DNA of 64,000 nucleotides from contig CAWDSH010000026.1 of NCBI GenBank assembly GCA_963804865.1, positions 248,001 to 312,000 on the forward strand, read 5' to 3'. The first letter of the stretch is position 1. Every line of letters starts with the position of its first letter. This stretch comes from CAVVEQ01 sp963804865. Its GTDB lineage: Bacteria > Chloroflexota > Anaerolineae > Anaerolineales > Anaerolineaceae. Below, one piece after another: positions 8,664-16,565 of the stretch. Under the pieces are notes generated by a model. The model was given only the letters and a program-made list of their open reading frames with translations. It had not been told where the DNA came from and ran no database searches. Position numbers and translations under genes: made by a program.

Positions 8664-10172
8664 ATGATCGCCAGAAACAACACCCTCGTTATCATTCTTC
8701 TTTCGATGATCACAACAAGTCTTTTATTTTTTGGTTGTGCGCCAGGCCAGGATTTCGTACCAACCTCAGCGATTTCAACCATACCCGCACCAACAAATAC
8801 AGCCACGCCAATTCCCCTCCCGTCACTTACTCTCCACGCCGGCGATTTTTATTTCAATATTGAAGGAAAGCCAACCTTTATCCTTTCCAGGAATCCGACG
8901 GGGAAGACGCAAACAGATTTAAATACTGCACTGGATTGGGCGAGCCAGGGTGGCACCAAGGTCATCCGCGTTCACCTTACTCATGGTTGGTGGGGAGACC
9001 CGTGGATCAATCAAGATTGGTCGGTCAATGAAAAATGGGTTCAAAATTGGGATGGATTCTTTAACCAGGCCCAGGCTGATGGGATTTATATCATCCCGGT
9101 GTTTGGAGTGTGGGCGGATTGGAACGACGGTACTCCCGATTGGGGAAGCCCCCTCTGGCAATACAACCCGTTGAATTCAGCCAACGGCGGTCCAGTCGAA
9201 TCGCCTGAAGATCTATTCATTCCCGATTCGGAAGTTCAAAAACTCTGGATGGAATGGGTTAAAACTCTCGTGGATCACTGGCAGGGACGACAGAACATTG
9301 CCGCCTGGGAGATATTTTCAGAGATCGACATTGCATCCGGCGCGACCGGCTTCAAGAATACTTATGGCGCTGTGAATGAAGATACTGGTATTGATTTCAC
9401 AAACAAAGCCATGGCTGTGATCCAGGCTGCCGACCGGAAGAATCGACCGGTCACGCTTTCATTGGCGGGGGTCTATTCATCCTCCGGATTGTGGAGCGAT
9501 TACTACAACCTGGATTCATTGGATTTTATTGAGATCCATGCCTATAGCGATAAGATCGACCGGGACCTAATCTCGATGGTTCGCAAGTATCTGATTAAGT
9601 ACCAAAAACCGGTGCTGATTGGTGAATCGGGCTTGTGGTCGATGACCCATAATGAGAACGCGCAAAGAGGAATCGAACATGTCGTCTGGGCAGGTTTGGT
9701 TTCTGGTGCTATGAATGCCCGCGCACTCTGGGATCATGACGGGTATTATATTTATGCGGTTAGCAATCGTAGTTCTGCGATGGAATTCATGCAGGCATAC
9801 GCCACAACGGAACTACCTGTTGTCAATTTTACTAACGGCGTCGATTTTTCAGGTTTCCAACCACTGGCATCCACCTCTTCTTCCGGCGTGTGGGGTGCGG
9901 CAGTCGGTAATGAGAAAATGGTGCTGGGTTGGTACCGGGACGCAACCAGCGAGCCGCCGGATTGGAACTTGAAACCCAACCTAACCGGACAAACCGTCAC
10001 CATAACAGTTCCCGGAAAAGCCTCAGACTGGAAAATTAATTTTTACGACACCAAGACCGGAACTGATATTATCAGTTCTTCAGTAATTACCCGGAAAAGT
10101 GACAACAAGGTCACCATCACTTTGCCGGATTTTACGGATGACATTGCTTTCAAATTGTTTGTGCAAGATTAA
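8664..10172 (+). CDS. Glycoside-hydrolase-like lipoprotein, (beta/alpha)8 clan GH-A type
   Basis: About 502 residues. The start at 8664 is preferred to the ATG at 8652 because GGAGG (8654-8658) lies five bases before it. A signal peptide ends in a lipobox LFFGC, then a Thr/Pro linker, so it is a surface lipoprotein. The barrel shows TKVIRVHLTHGWWG (strand with aromatic subsites), YIIPVFGVWADW, AAWEIFSEID with a Glu where clan GH-A has its acid/base, IEIHAYSDK, and VLIGESGLW with a Glu in the nucleophile position. The last ~100 residues look like a beta-sandwich. This pattern recalls GH5-type cellulases/mannanases, but the substrate cannot be assigned. It is the only such gene among nucleoside genes and has its own divergent promoter gap. 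Confidence 0.7.
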   Translation: MIARNNTLVIILLSMITTSLLFFGCAPGQDFVPTSAISTIPAPTNTATPIPLPSLTLHAGDFYFNIEGKPTFILSRNPTGKTQTDLNTALDWASQGGTKVIRVHLTHGWWGDPWINQDWSVNEKWVQNWDGFFNQAQADGIYIIPVFGVWADWNDGTPDWGSPLWQYNPLNSANGGPVESPEDLFIPDSEVQKLWMEWVKTLVDHWQGRQNIAAWEIFSEIDIASGATGFKNTYGAVNEDTGIDFTNKAMAVIQAADRKNRPVTLSLAGVYSSSGLWSDYYNLDSLDFIEIHAYSDKIDRDLISMVRKYLIKYQKPVLIGESGLWSMTHNENAQRGIEHVVWAGLVSGAMNARALWDHDGYYIYAVSNRSSAMEFMQAYATTELPVVNFTNGVDFSGFQPLASTSSSGVWGAAVGNEKMVLGWYRDATSEPPDWNLKPNLTGQTVTITVPGKASDWKINFYDTKTGTDIISSSVITRKSDNKVTITLPDFTDDIAFKLFVQD

Positions 10173-10235
10173 TTTGATTGTTGATTGGCTTGCCCTGTGG
10201 CGTGGTTGGCAAAAAATTATTAAAGGAGGACTTTC

Positions 10236-10961
10236 ATGGAATGGCATATCAAGTGTGACGCGAAGGAAATTTCCCGCTATGTTTTCTGCCCCGGCGACCA
10301 GAAGCGCGCCAAGAAGATCGCCGATCAATTCGATTCTTCCCACCTGGTGACCGAAAGCCGCGGTTACGTGGTGTATTCGGGCGAATACAAGGGTGTTTTC
10401 ATGACCGCCTGCGGCACGGGCATGGGTGGACCGGCGGTGGCGATCGGTGTGGAAGAGCTGGCGCACATGGGCGCCGACACCTTCATCCGGGTGGGCTCCT
10501 GCGGCGTTTACCAGCAGGGACAGAAAACGGGCGACGTGATCGCCGCCAGCGGTACGGTGAGGGCGGGGGGCACCAGCCTGGCTTACCTGCCGCTGATGTT
10601 CCCGGCGGTACCAACCTTCTCGGTGCTGCGCACGCTGGTGGAGGCGGGGGAGGATTTGAAGATCCCGGTGACGGTCGGCGTCGGCATCGCGGGAGACGCG
10701 TTCTACGCGCCGCGGGATACCGAGCAATCGACTCAAATGGCAAATGCCGGGCTGGTTTTCGTTGAAATGGAAAGCGACACGCTGTTCATCGTGGGTGCGG
10801 TGCGCGGTTGGCGGACGGGTGCCATTTTCACCTCGGATGGTGAGCCGGGCAAGACCAAGCCGGAATCAGGTGAAGCCGATTTCCGCCGAGGTGAGCTGAA
10901 TGCAATCAAGGTGGCGGTGCACGCCATGTGGAAGATCGCCCAGGCGGACAAGGCAAAATAA
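10236..10961 (+). CDS. Nucleoside phosphorylase, uridine phosphorylase-like
   Basis: Phosphorolytic cleavage of a nucleoside to base and (deoxy)ribose 1-phosphate. At 241 residues it is close to bacterial Udp. Seen: FCPGDQKRAKKIADQ (phosphate-binding Gly-Asp and Arg), MTACGTGMGGPAVAIGVEEL (family signature), FIRVGSCGVYQ (phosphate loop), and VFVEMESDTLF, in which the MES triad binds the ribose. The base-specificity loop reads SDGEPGKTKP. AAAGGAGG lies before the ATG. It faces the permease gene at 11017 tail to tail across a shared hairpin. It complements the two nucleoside hydrolases by giving a phosphorolytic route. Specificity (uridine, thymidine or purine) is not certain. Confidence 0.88.
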   Translation: MEWHIKCDAKEISRYVFCPGDQKRAKKIADQFDSSHLVTESRGYVVYSGEYKGVFMTACGTGMGGPAVAIGVEELAHMGADTFIRVGSCGVYQQGQKTGDVIAASGTVRAGGTSLAYLPLMFPAVPTFSVLRTLVEAGEDLKIPVTVGVGIAGDAFYAPRDTEQSTQMANAGLVFVEMESDTLFIVGAVRGWRTGAIFTSDGEPGKTKPESGEADFRRGELNAIKVAVHAMWKIAQADKAK

Positions 10962-10983
10962 TACCTTGTGAATGATTGAAATC

Positions 10984-11016
10984 AAAATCCCATCCCTGAA
11001 TATCGGATGGGATTTT
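10984..11016. terminator. Bidirectional terminator between convergent genes
   Basis: A 12-bp perfect stem AAAATCCCATCC / GGATGGGATTTT around a nine-base loop. It lies 22 bases after the phosphorylase stop and directly abuts the minus-strand permease stop at 11017. The A/T ends of the stem give a T run in both directions. Confidence 0.75.
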
Positions 11017-12060
11017 CTATTGTGAATCTTTATCCGGGATATGTTTGTCGATTATCGCGCCATCGACACTAAAAAACCGGTTGGTGGCGACGAAGATCAG
11101 CATCAGCGCGATGAGCGCGCCGCCCAGCTCACGCGGGATGCCGGAAATGATCTGCAGACCGATGAGCGAACCGGTGCGCAGACCGCCCAGCAGGATGCCG
11201 AAAAGCACCACGCCGGCGGGGTGCAGGTGACCGGCAAAGGCGATGATCAGCCCGTCGAAATCACTGACCGCTGAGAAGCTGGAAACAAAATGATAGTGGA
11301 CCCCCAGCACCTCCACGCCGCCAGCCAGCCCGGCGAGCGCACCGCTGAGGATCATTCCAAGAAGAACGGGCTTATGGACCGGCATGCCACCATAAAGAGC
11401 GAAGTGGGGTGCCCCGGCATTGGTGCGGATCTCCATCCCGCGAGATGTATGCCAAAAGAAGATATATATAAGGGCAGCCGCAGAAAGGGCGATGAAGAAA
11501 CCAGCGGTGAACTTGGTGCTGGGTAGCAGCGGCAGCAGGAAAGCGCTTTCCCTCGCCCTGCCCAACCGGACAAGGCCAACGAGCACCGCGGCGATCGGGT
11601 TAAGCAGCAGGGTTACGATGATCTCGTTCACCCCGATGAAATGCTTGAGCAGGGCGGGTACCAAACCCCAAAGACCACCGAAGACCGCTGCACCCAGCAG
11701 GGCGACGGCGGGATGAAAAGGTGAAGGCAGCTCGAGGTGCGCGGCAAACCAGGCAGCAGCCGCGGCACCAAAGAGCATTTGACCGGCCTGCCCGATGGAA
11801 AAGAAACCGCTGCGCAGCGCCACCGCTGCGGAGAGACCGCTGAGGATGAGGGGCGTGGCGAACTGCAGCGCGGTGATCAAGGCGCAGCGACCCGGACCGG
11901 GATGGCAGCCGAAGCCGGCGCTGAACAGACTCGCGTACGTGTTTATCGGATTCTGACCGGCTGCCAGGATGAGCAGCGCGCCAGCCAGGAGACTTAAAAA
12001 CACCGGGAGCAACAACCTGGCGACGCGTTTCAGGAAGCGAACATATCCGGTTCTTTTCAA
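11017..12060 (-). CDS. ABC transporter permease, nucleoside type (second NupP/YufP-like copy)
   Basis: A 347-residue membrane protein with about nine hydrophobic segments. It shares its layout with the permease at 17548-18648: GQNPINTYASLFSAGFG, ITALQFATPLILSGLSAAVALRSGFFSIGQAGQ, GVNEIIVTLLLN, and near the end ISGIPRELGGALIALMLIFVATN. These match the BPD_transp_2 family used for nucleoside and basic-membrane-protein (BMP) transporters. It lies 35 bases downstream of the YjjI gene but has no ATPase, second permease or binding protein beside it. It may pair with the shared components at 16.5-21.4 kb or be a paralogue with another substrate. Confidence 0.85.
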   Translation of the reverse strand: MKRTGYVRFLKRVARLLLPVFLSLLAGALLILAAGQNPINTYASLFSAGFGCHPGPGRCALITALQFATPLILSGLSAAVALRSGFFSIGQAGQMLFGAAAAAWFAAHLELPSPFHPAVALLGAAVFGGLWGLVPALLKHFIGVNEIIVTLLLNPIAAVLVGLVRLGRARESAFLLPLLPSTKFTAGFFIALSAAALIYIFFWHTSRGMEIRTNAGAPHFALYGGMPVHKPVLLGMILSGALAGLAGGVEVLGVHYHFVSSFSAVSDFDGLIIAFAGHLHPAGVVLFGILLGGLRTGSLIGLQIISGIPRELGGALIALMLIFVATNRFFSVDGAIIDKHIPDKDSQ

Positions 12061-12095
12061 TAAATCCCCACCCGTGATGTACGGTTCATTTTTTA

Positions 12096-13706
12096 TTAGA
12101 CTTTACGCGTCCTGCGATGTAGGTGATTGGGTTTGGTCTGCATGAAACCACTGGCGAGGATGGCCGAGGAATGACGCGTGGCTTTCTCCTGCTGCTTGGC
12201 TTCCAGGTCGGCGCGGCGCACCAGGTAACCGGTGACACGCACGAATTCCGAATTGGCACTGCCGATCGAAAGGTTGCGCGTACCCTGCGCGTGCGCACCG
12301 CGGATGATATCCAGCACTGCCTGGGGATTGCTGGCAGCGGTCTGGTCGAATTCCAGGATGGTGCTCGTGCCGCCCAGCAGCTGGCGGTGAGTGGGAGCCT
12401 CTGCCTGAAGATGAGCGTAGAGCTCGGGCTCATCACCCGAGGGCACGCGCGAGCTGGGCGTGACGCCCACATCGGTGCTGATGCCCACCTGGGCATGGTA
12501 GCAGGCATGCCCGTTTGTACCATCGCAATAGGCGATGGGGTGATCGCGGACCAGGTCTCCGATGCGGTTGGCGATCTTATCAGCCAACAGGTTGGCTTCA
12601 GGAGCATGCCCATAGCGCATGCTGGGTTTTCCACTGCGCGCCATCGTCTCGTTCACCGCTTCCGCCAGGCCGAAGATGGCGGTGTAGGCGGTGAATTTGT
12701 CGCGGTGCAGCAGACCTTCATCGATCCAATAATTGTTCTCGAACCATTTGACGTCATCCACCATGAACGAGACACGGCTGGCGGTCACTTCGGAGGCTTT
12801 GGCGACGACGTGGGGCAGCACCCGCTCGAGCAGGTCTTGCGGGCTGCCATCCGAAAGGCGGGCGGTTTCCTGAAGATTGATGCGCACCAGGGTGAAGATG
12901 CCCCCGCCAAGGCGCATGCCGTTATAGCAGCTCGCCACGACATAATCCTCGCCCCAATCCTTGAGCATCATGCGGTGGTTGAGAAAATAAGGCTTGGTCA
13001 ACGCCAGGGCGTTATCGACCGCCTGCAGGGCAAAGTCATCCGGGGTCAGCTCGGGATCGTAACGCAGGGTCAGGTTGGTGATGGTGCGCAGCTCACGGTC
13101 AACCTCCAGCAGCAGGCGCCCGGTACGGCTGGCTTTCGGACCGATGTTGGCGTGGACAAAGGCGCTGGGATTGAGGCGGTCGACCAGCATCCAGAAATGC
13201 CTGAGGATGCCGCGGGCAGTCTCAGCCGGGACCGAATCGAGATAAGGCTCGAGCAGCTCGTCGATGCGCCCGATGAACACGGGGTTGCCGCCGCAGGGGA
13301 TGTATTTATAGGCGGTGAGCAGGGACGCGGTGGCATCGAACAGATCCTTCGCGGGGGGCAGTTCCATGAAAGCCGAGCCGTTCTGCAGCAGGCGGGCGAA
13401 ATCGGGGGCGACGTAGCGCGGATGGTAAGGCGCTGCGCCCTCGCTGATCAGGCAGATGGCACCGCAGCTGATCAATTCGTGGGCTTCATCCGAGATGGGT
13501 GGGTAGGGCAGGGCATTCAAGGCGACGCCTTCCAGGGTGTCCCGTTTCTGCTCGTAGATCAGGTCGCGGGCATGGATCACCTGGCGGACGAAGTCCTTGT
13601 AATTTTCCAGGTTCTCAGCGGTCAAGCCTTTTTTCATGTCCTCAAAAGGCATAAACGGGGAAAGTTTTTGGGGTTCCTGTTTTTCCATGGGTTCATCCTT
13701 ATTCAT
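12096..13706 (-). CDS. yjjI: YjjI-family glycyl radical enzyme
   Basis: A 536-residue protein (E. coli YjjI is about the same length). The C-terminal glycyl radical loop is RNLSIGSANSEFVRVTGYL, with the radical Gly at residue 493 in RVTGY. A candidate thiyl cysteine is Cys260 in VASCYNGMRLGGG; other notable cysteines are in CGGNP (138) and YCDGTNGHAC (394, 402). The catalysed reaction of this family is not known to me. Its start overlaps the stop of the activase gene (TGA/ATG, 13703-13706); an alternative Met at 13688 has AAGGATG upstream. It sits between a PfkB kinase/nucleoside hydrolase pair and a nucleoside permease, and E. coli yjjI-yjjW lies beside deoCABD, so a substrate from nucleoside breakdown is likely. 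It needs anaerobic conditions. Confidence 0.88.
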   Translation of the reverse strand: MNKDEPMEKQEPQKLSPFMPFEDMKKGLTAENLENYKDFVRQVIHARDLIYEQKRDTLEGVALNALPYPPISDEAHELISCGAICLISEGAAPYHPRYVAPDFARLLQNGSAFMELPPAKDLFDATASLLTAYKYIPCGGNPVFIGRIDELLEPYLDSVPAETARGILRHFWMLVDRLNPSAFVHANIGPKASRTGRLLLEVDRELRTITNLTLRYDPELTPDDFALQAVDNALALTKPYFLNHRMMLKDWGEDYVVASCYNGMRLGGGIFTLVRINLQETARLSDGSPQDLLERVLPHVVAKASEVTASRVSFMVDDVKWFENNYWIDEGLLHRDKFTAYTAIFGLAEAVNETMARSGKPSMRYGHAPEANLLADKIANRIGDLVRDHPIAYCDGTNGHACYHAQVGISTDVGVTPSSRVPSGDEPELYAHLQAEAPTHRQLLGGTSTILEFDQTAASNPQAVLDIIRGAHAQGTRNLSIGSANSEFVRVTGYLVRRADLEAKQQEKATRHSSAILASGFMQTKPNHLHRRTRKV

Positions 13707-14608
13707 AATGAGTGATCCACCTGTAAAAGGCCCGCCCCGCGGGCGGCCTTCACGGCGCGCTCCATGACCTCATCGGACGGGGAAGACCATTCCAGCGCCT
13801 GCCCAAAGGTGCCATGCGGGCGGAAGCGAAGAAATTTTAACCGGATATGCGGGTCAATACCAGAGAGGAAGCGGGCGGTCTCGGCAGCGCTGGCTTCAGA
13901 ATCGGTGTATCCCGGCACGACGACCTGCTGGACGGAATGCAGTTTTCCCCGCTCATGCAGGAAACGAATGGTCTCCAGGACGGGCGCCAGCTCGCAACCG
14001 GTCAGCTCGCGGTGGCGCTGCGGATCGATGGCTTTCAGGTCTACGATTGCCATGTCCAGGTTATCAAGCAGGGGCATATAGGCATCCGGTCCGGCAAAGC
14101 CGTTGGTCTCGATCAACGAGGTCAGCGAGGAGGATAATTTGACGACTGCGAAAAATTCCGCCAGGAATTCCGCCTGCAGGCTGGGTTCGCCACCCGAGAC
14201 GCTGACACCGGAAATGAACGCGGTGGAAGGCTGTATCGCCTGCCACAATTCGGCTGCGGTCATCGAGATGGCGCGCGGCGAGCTGTTGCGCGGGCAGGTG
14301 TGGATGCAGGTATCACATTCCGTGCAAAGGCTGCGGTCCCACCTGACGATGCCATCCACCAGGGTGAGTGCCCCGGATGGACAGGTTTCCACGCACAGGC
14401 CGCAGTGGTTGCACAGGTTGATGGTGTAAGGGTTGTGGCAATAAAGGCAGTGCAGGTTGCAGCCCTGCAGGAAGACCACCGCGCGGTTGCCGGGACCATC
14501 GACGAAACTTTGCGGAAGGAGGTGGTTAACCCAACCGCGGCTCCCGGCTGCGGTTTTCGAACCAAGCGGGGTCTCTTTTATGTTTGAATGGGAGCGGCTT
14601 TTATTCAT
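13703..14608 (-). CDS. yjjW: YjjW-family radical SAM activase of the glycyl radical enzyme
   Basis: Generates the glycyl radical on the adjacent YjjI protein using S-adenosylmethionine and a [4Fe-4S] cluster. The radical SAM motif CxxxCxxC is at residues 50, 54 and 57 (QGCNLHCLYC). It is followed by two ferredoxin-like cysteine sets at 66/69/72/76 and 95/98/101/105, the insert typical of long glycyl radical activases. ISGVSVSGGEPSLQ is the SAM-binding GGE motif. 301 residues. The gene is translationally coupled to yjjI and 31 bases after the PfkB kinase gene. Pairing with YjjI supports both calls. Confidence 0.9.
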   Translation of the reverse strand: MNKSRSHSNIKETPLGSKTAAGSRGWVNHLLPQSFVDGPGNRAVVFLQGCNLHCLYCHNPYTINLCNHCGLCVETCPSGALTLVDGIVRWDRSLCTECDTCIHTCPRNSSPRAISMTAAELWQAIQPSTAFISGVSVSGGEPSLQAEFLAEFFAVVKLSSSLTSLIETNGFAGPDAYMPLLDNLDMAIVDLKAIDPQRHRELTGCELAPVLETIRFLHERGKLHSVQQVVVPGYTDSEASAAETARFLSGIDPHIRLKFLRFRPHGTFGQALEWSSPSDEVMERAVKAARGAGLLQVDHSL

Positions 14609-14639
14609 ACCATTAATAAATGAAACTAATTTTAATGAT

Positions 14640-15554
14640 TTAAGCTTCGGTTTGTACTTGCAGGGTGTTGGCGAGTGCCTCGATCTGAAAATAGTCGGGC
14701 AGGGTGGTGGCAGCGCCGATATTTTTTACTTTTAGCGAACCCGCGGCGACTGCCCAGCGCAGGCTTTGGGGAAGATCCAGGCCGCGCACCAGTCCATGGA
14801 GCAGACCTGCGCGGAAGGCGTCCCCGGCACCGGTGGCATCCACGGCGGTGACGGCGGGCGGCTGGATGGTGAAACCATTGCCATGGGCATCAATGGCATG
14901 CACTGCGTTGGGACCATCGGTGGTAATGACAATGCCCCTGGAGATGGACTGCAGCCTGCAGGAATGCTGGCGCACGTCCACGCCGGGAAAATTCTGGCGA
15001 ATGAAGGGAGCGGAATTGGTGGCGATGCTGGTGAAGGGCAGCGCGGGGTGATCCGGCCAGATCACATCGCCAATGGCAGTGGCAGCCCTGGCTTCGATGG
15101 CCAGACGCGCAGCAGCCAGCCTTTCGGGTCCGCCATAGAGATCGAGGGCAACAAACCTGGCTCCATCCAACATTTCCCGGGTAAGCGCGATCTTGGGTGC
15201 CTGGGGATACCAGAAGATCAGGAAGGATCGTTCCCCATCGGGCGTGACGATGGCACGGGTGAAGGGGGTGGTGACGCCATCGCGTTGTTCCACCAGGCTC
15301 ACGTCGATTTTCCGATGTTTACGTAAACCGGCAATGATCATATCCCCATACGGGTCCCTGCCAATGACGTTACCGGTCAGCTTGACCTTTACATGGAGCT
15401 CAGACAGCCAGATGGCTGTATTTAAGGCTGCGCCACCGCCGTGATAACTATCGGATTTTGGAAACGAAGCGTTCTCTGGCGATGGCAGGTCATCCGCCTG
15501 GATGATGTTATCAATGCCGATCTCGCCGTAACACAGGACTTCGCAATCTGCCAT
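14640..15554 (-). CDS. PfkB-family sugar/nucleoside kinase
   Basis: 304 residues of the ribokinase superfamily. N-terminal GEIGIDNIIQADDLPSPENAS and YHGGGAALNTAIWLSEL form the substrate-binding strand and GG motif; the C-terminal VDATGAGDAFRAGLLHGL carries the anion hole and catalytic Asp. ITTDGPNAVH and IGAATTLPDY are also typical. It differs from the ribokinase at 7573 in the N-terminal motif (no GGKGxNQA), so it may use another sugar or a nucleoside. It is 13 bases downstream of the nucleoside hydrolase at 15568 and precedes yjjW/yjjI in the same direction, so it probably phosphorylates the pentose from that hydrolase or the YjjI substrate. Confidence 0.88.
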   Translation of the reverse strand: MADCEVLCYGEIGIDNIIQADDLPSPENASFPKSDSYHGGGAALNTAIWLSELHVKVKLTGNVIGRDPYGDMIIAGLRKHRKIDVSLVEQRDGVTTPFTRAIVTPDGERSFLIFWYPQAPKIALTREMLDGARFVALDLYGGPERLAAARLAIEARAATAIGDVIWPDHPALPFTSIATNSAPFIRQNFPGVDVRQHSCRLQSISRGIVITTDGPNAVHAIDAHGNGFTIQPPAVTAVDATGAGDAFRAGLLHGLVRGLDLPQSLRWAVAAGSLKVKNIGAATTLPDYFQIEALANTLQVQTEA

Positions 15555-15567
15555 TTTTACCTCTTGA

Positions 15568-16497
15568 TCATTGATTGATGCGCGACCAGATCAGCTCGCG
15601 GCATTTTTGAGCATCCAACCCGGTGACCACCTTTGCGACTGGTTTGCCTGGTGATACCGGCACGAAGCGCGTGACTCCGCGAGAACCCGGGTCCACAAGC
15701 TCGATCTCCACGCAGTATTCCACGTCCTGGAAAATTGTATCATCGACCAGGCTGGCGGCTGCCACGGCGTCGTGCAGCGCGCAGCCATCCCGCTCCCAGC
15801 CCATCTCCTCCATGCGGTCGATCCAACCGGGAGCCTGCGTGCGCAGCAGCTCCACCGCGGGGTTTCCATGCGGAAGGGATGAGAAATCCTTGCGGGAAAA
15901 ATGAACTTGGCGGGTAATATCCAGCCCGAGGATGCTCAACTTCCAGCCGGCATTGAAGACGATCCGCGCGGCCTCGGGATCACAGCGGGTGTTAAATTCC
16001 GGGGTGGATTCTGCCTGGTTGAAAGAACCGCCCATGACGATCACTTCGCGGGCGAGGGGGATGATGCCCGGTTCCATTTGCACAGCCAGCGCCAGGTTGG
16101 TCATGGGTCCAATGGAAAGGATGGAAACTTTACCCGGATTGGACTTAATGGTTTCGATCATCAGCGTGGCGGCAGAGAGACTGGTTGATCGTGTATTCCA
16201 GGGCAAAGTCGTGCCATATTTGGATTGCCAGTCATTGAACCAGGAAAAATCCGCAGCGAGCGGCTTATCCGCGCCGCTCCCGAGCGGAATGTGTTCACCG
16301 CCCAGCCAGGTGAGCAACCGGTCGAGGTTCAACGCGGCATGCGCAAGGGGCACATTCCCGAAGACAGAACCCGCTGAAATGACCTGTACCTCCGGGCTGC
16401 GCAGAAGGAAGATCAACGCTGCGCCGTCATCGATCTCAGCACCGGGAGTGCCCAGACCAACATCGGTATCAACATAGACCAGTCTTTTATCCATCAT
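15568..16497 (-). CDS. Nucleoside hydrolase, divergent second copy
   Basis: 309 residues of the inosine/uridine-preferring nucleoside hydrolase family. The N-terminal metal site is DTDVGLGTPGAEIDDGAAL, where several residues separate DTD from DDG, whereas the first copy (5310-6236) has the compact DTDPGVDDA form. Later landmarks agree with the family: ILSIGPMTNLALA, REVIVMGGSFNQAEST and PEFNTRCDPEAARIVF. The protein should release ribose from imported nucleosides in the cytoplasm; base preference is unknown. It starts a minus-strand run: hydrolase, PfkB kinase, YjjW, YjjI, permease, with gaps of 13 to 35 bases or overlaps. A terminator-like hairpin separates it from the ABC permease upstream. 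Confidence 0.88.
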   Translation of the reverse strand: MMDKRLVYVDTDVGLGTPGAEIDDGAALIFLLRSPEVQVISAGSVFGNVPLAHAALNLDRLLTWLGGEHIPLGSGADKPLAADFSWFNDWQSKYGTTLPWNTRSTSLSAATLMIETIKSNPGKVSILSIGPMTNLALAVQMEPGIIPLAREVIVMGGSFNQAESTPEFNTRCDPEAARIVFNAGWKLSILGLDITRQVHFSRKDFSSLPHGNPAVELLRTQAPGWIDRMEEMGWERDGCALHDAVAAASLVDDTIFQDVEYCVEIELVDPGSRGVTRFVPVSPGKPVAKVVTGLDAQKCRELIWSRINQ

Positions 16498-16512
16498 TCA
16501 ACTTTTGTGTTT

Positions 16513-16546
16513 AAAAAGGGGTGCAAGTTGATTGCACTCCCTTTTT
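16513..16546 (-). terminator. Terminator-like hairpin after the nucleoside ABC operon
   Basis: AAAAAGGGGTGCAA pairs with TTGCACTCCCTTTTT with one bulge, giving a stem with G/C core and A/T base and a T run on the minus strand. It lies 20 bases after the stop of the permease at 16566 and before the nucleoside hydrolase start. Confidence 0.65.
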
Positions 16547-16565
16547 ATCATTCTTCAGACCTGGT

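Noticed and set aside
12123..13715. A 530-codon open frame on the plus strand opposite the YjjI gene
   Set aside because: It lies exactly antisense to a gene with clear glycyl radical motifs, lacks any family motif and is a codon-bias shadow.
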